A stretch of DNA of 64,000 nt from Gammaproteobacteria bacterium (GTDB lineage: Bacteria; Pseudomonadota; Gammaproteobacteria; Thiohalomonadales; Thiohalomonadaceae). Below, in pieces: positions 63,915-64,000 of this stretch. Location of the stretch: contig JANJXC010000038.1 in assembly GCA_024709225.1 (NCBI GenBank), positions 62,001 through 126,000 on the forward strand, in the 5' to 3' direction. Below the pieces are notes generated by a model, which worked only from the letters and a program-made list of their open reading frames with translations, ran no database searches and was not told the DNA's origin. Every line of letters begins with the position of its first letter. The stretch's first letter is position 1. Position numbers and translations under genes: made by a program.

Positions 63915-64000
63915 GATAATAGCAGCTCGATCATGGGCCGGCCACAGCATGGCCTCCCCGCCGCTGGTGGTCGAACATCACGCCCGGCATGATTCACCAG

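Overview
This window is a high-GC, gene-dense chromosomal segment that looks like it comes from a sulfur-oxidising chemolithotrophic gammaproteobacterium of the Ectothiorhodospiraceae/Thiohalobacter type. The main reason is a complete reverse-type dissimilatory sulfite reductase (rDsr) cluster, dsrABEFHCMKLJOP then dsrN and dsrR. It carries dsrEFH and a DsrC with both redox cysteines, the hallmarks of sulfur oxidation. A sulfide:quinone oxidoreductase (SQR) with three catalytic cysteines and a FisR-type persulfide-sensing sigma54 activator lie about 20 kb further on. Housekeeping blocks (tmk-holB-pilZ-tatD, relA, mfd, dusC, nagZ) fit a gammaproteobacterium. Genus is not determinable by eye.

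Layout. 1-16.5 kb: edge of a membrane sensor, lytic transglycosylase, PrpE/Acs-type acyl-CoA synthetase, two c-di-GMP signalling proteins, a cytidylate-kinase-like protein overlapping an orphan ATP-synthase epsilon subunit, and a cyclic-nucleotide-binding/rhodanese protein convergent with a CHASE2 adenylate cyclase. 15.7-18.6 kb: tmk-holB-pilZ-tatD. 18.7-22.4 kb: unknown genes, then a leftward four-gene operon (59-aa protein, 238-aa protein, Cas6/Cmx6-like protein, cysteine-less DsrC paralogue) divergent from dsrA. 23-36.9 kb: the dsr cluster, with terminators after dsrC and dsrP and a TrpD2-like gene between dsrP and dsrN. 37-40 kb: NarX/NarL-like two-component pair and a CsiV-like protein. 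40-45.2 kb: purine salvage, MscS channel, NagZ, lipoprotein, L,D-transpeptidase and CYTH genes. 45.4-55.8 kb: cupin, dusC, sfsA, relA, ygiQ, agmatine-to-putrescine genes and DAHP synthase. 55.8-59.1 kb: a sigma54 promoter with activator sites and an IHF site driving a short untranslated transcript, then fisR and sqr. 59.2-64 kb: mfd, an IS4-type transposase remnant and a ParE/Phd toxin-antitoxin pair.

How it fits together. SQR oxidises sulfide to persulfide or polysulfide. Sulfur is relayed through DsrE/DsrH to DsrC and oxidised by DsrAB, with DsrL and the DsrMKJOP membrane complex handling electrons. FisR should sense persulfide through Cys55, Cys66 and Cys73, and probably controls sqr (a -24/-12 promoter lies upstream of it).

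The two most novel candidates are these. (a) A small RNA of about 70-100 nt from a textbook sigma54 promoter beside fisR. Four CATGACA activator half-sites, a perfect IHF match and a -24/-12 element are arranged in order, and the RNA exposes a CU-rich anti-Shine-Dalgarno loop. (b) An orphan Cas6-like RNA endonuclease encoded with a cysteine-less DsrC paralogue opposite dsrA, with no CRISPR array or other cas gene in sight, while the dsr mRNA has strong intercistronic hairpins.
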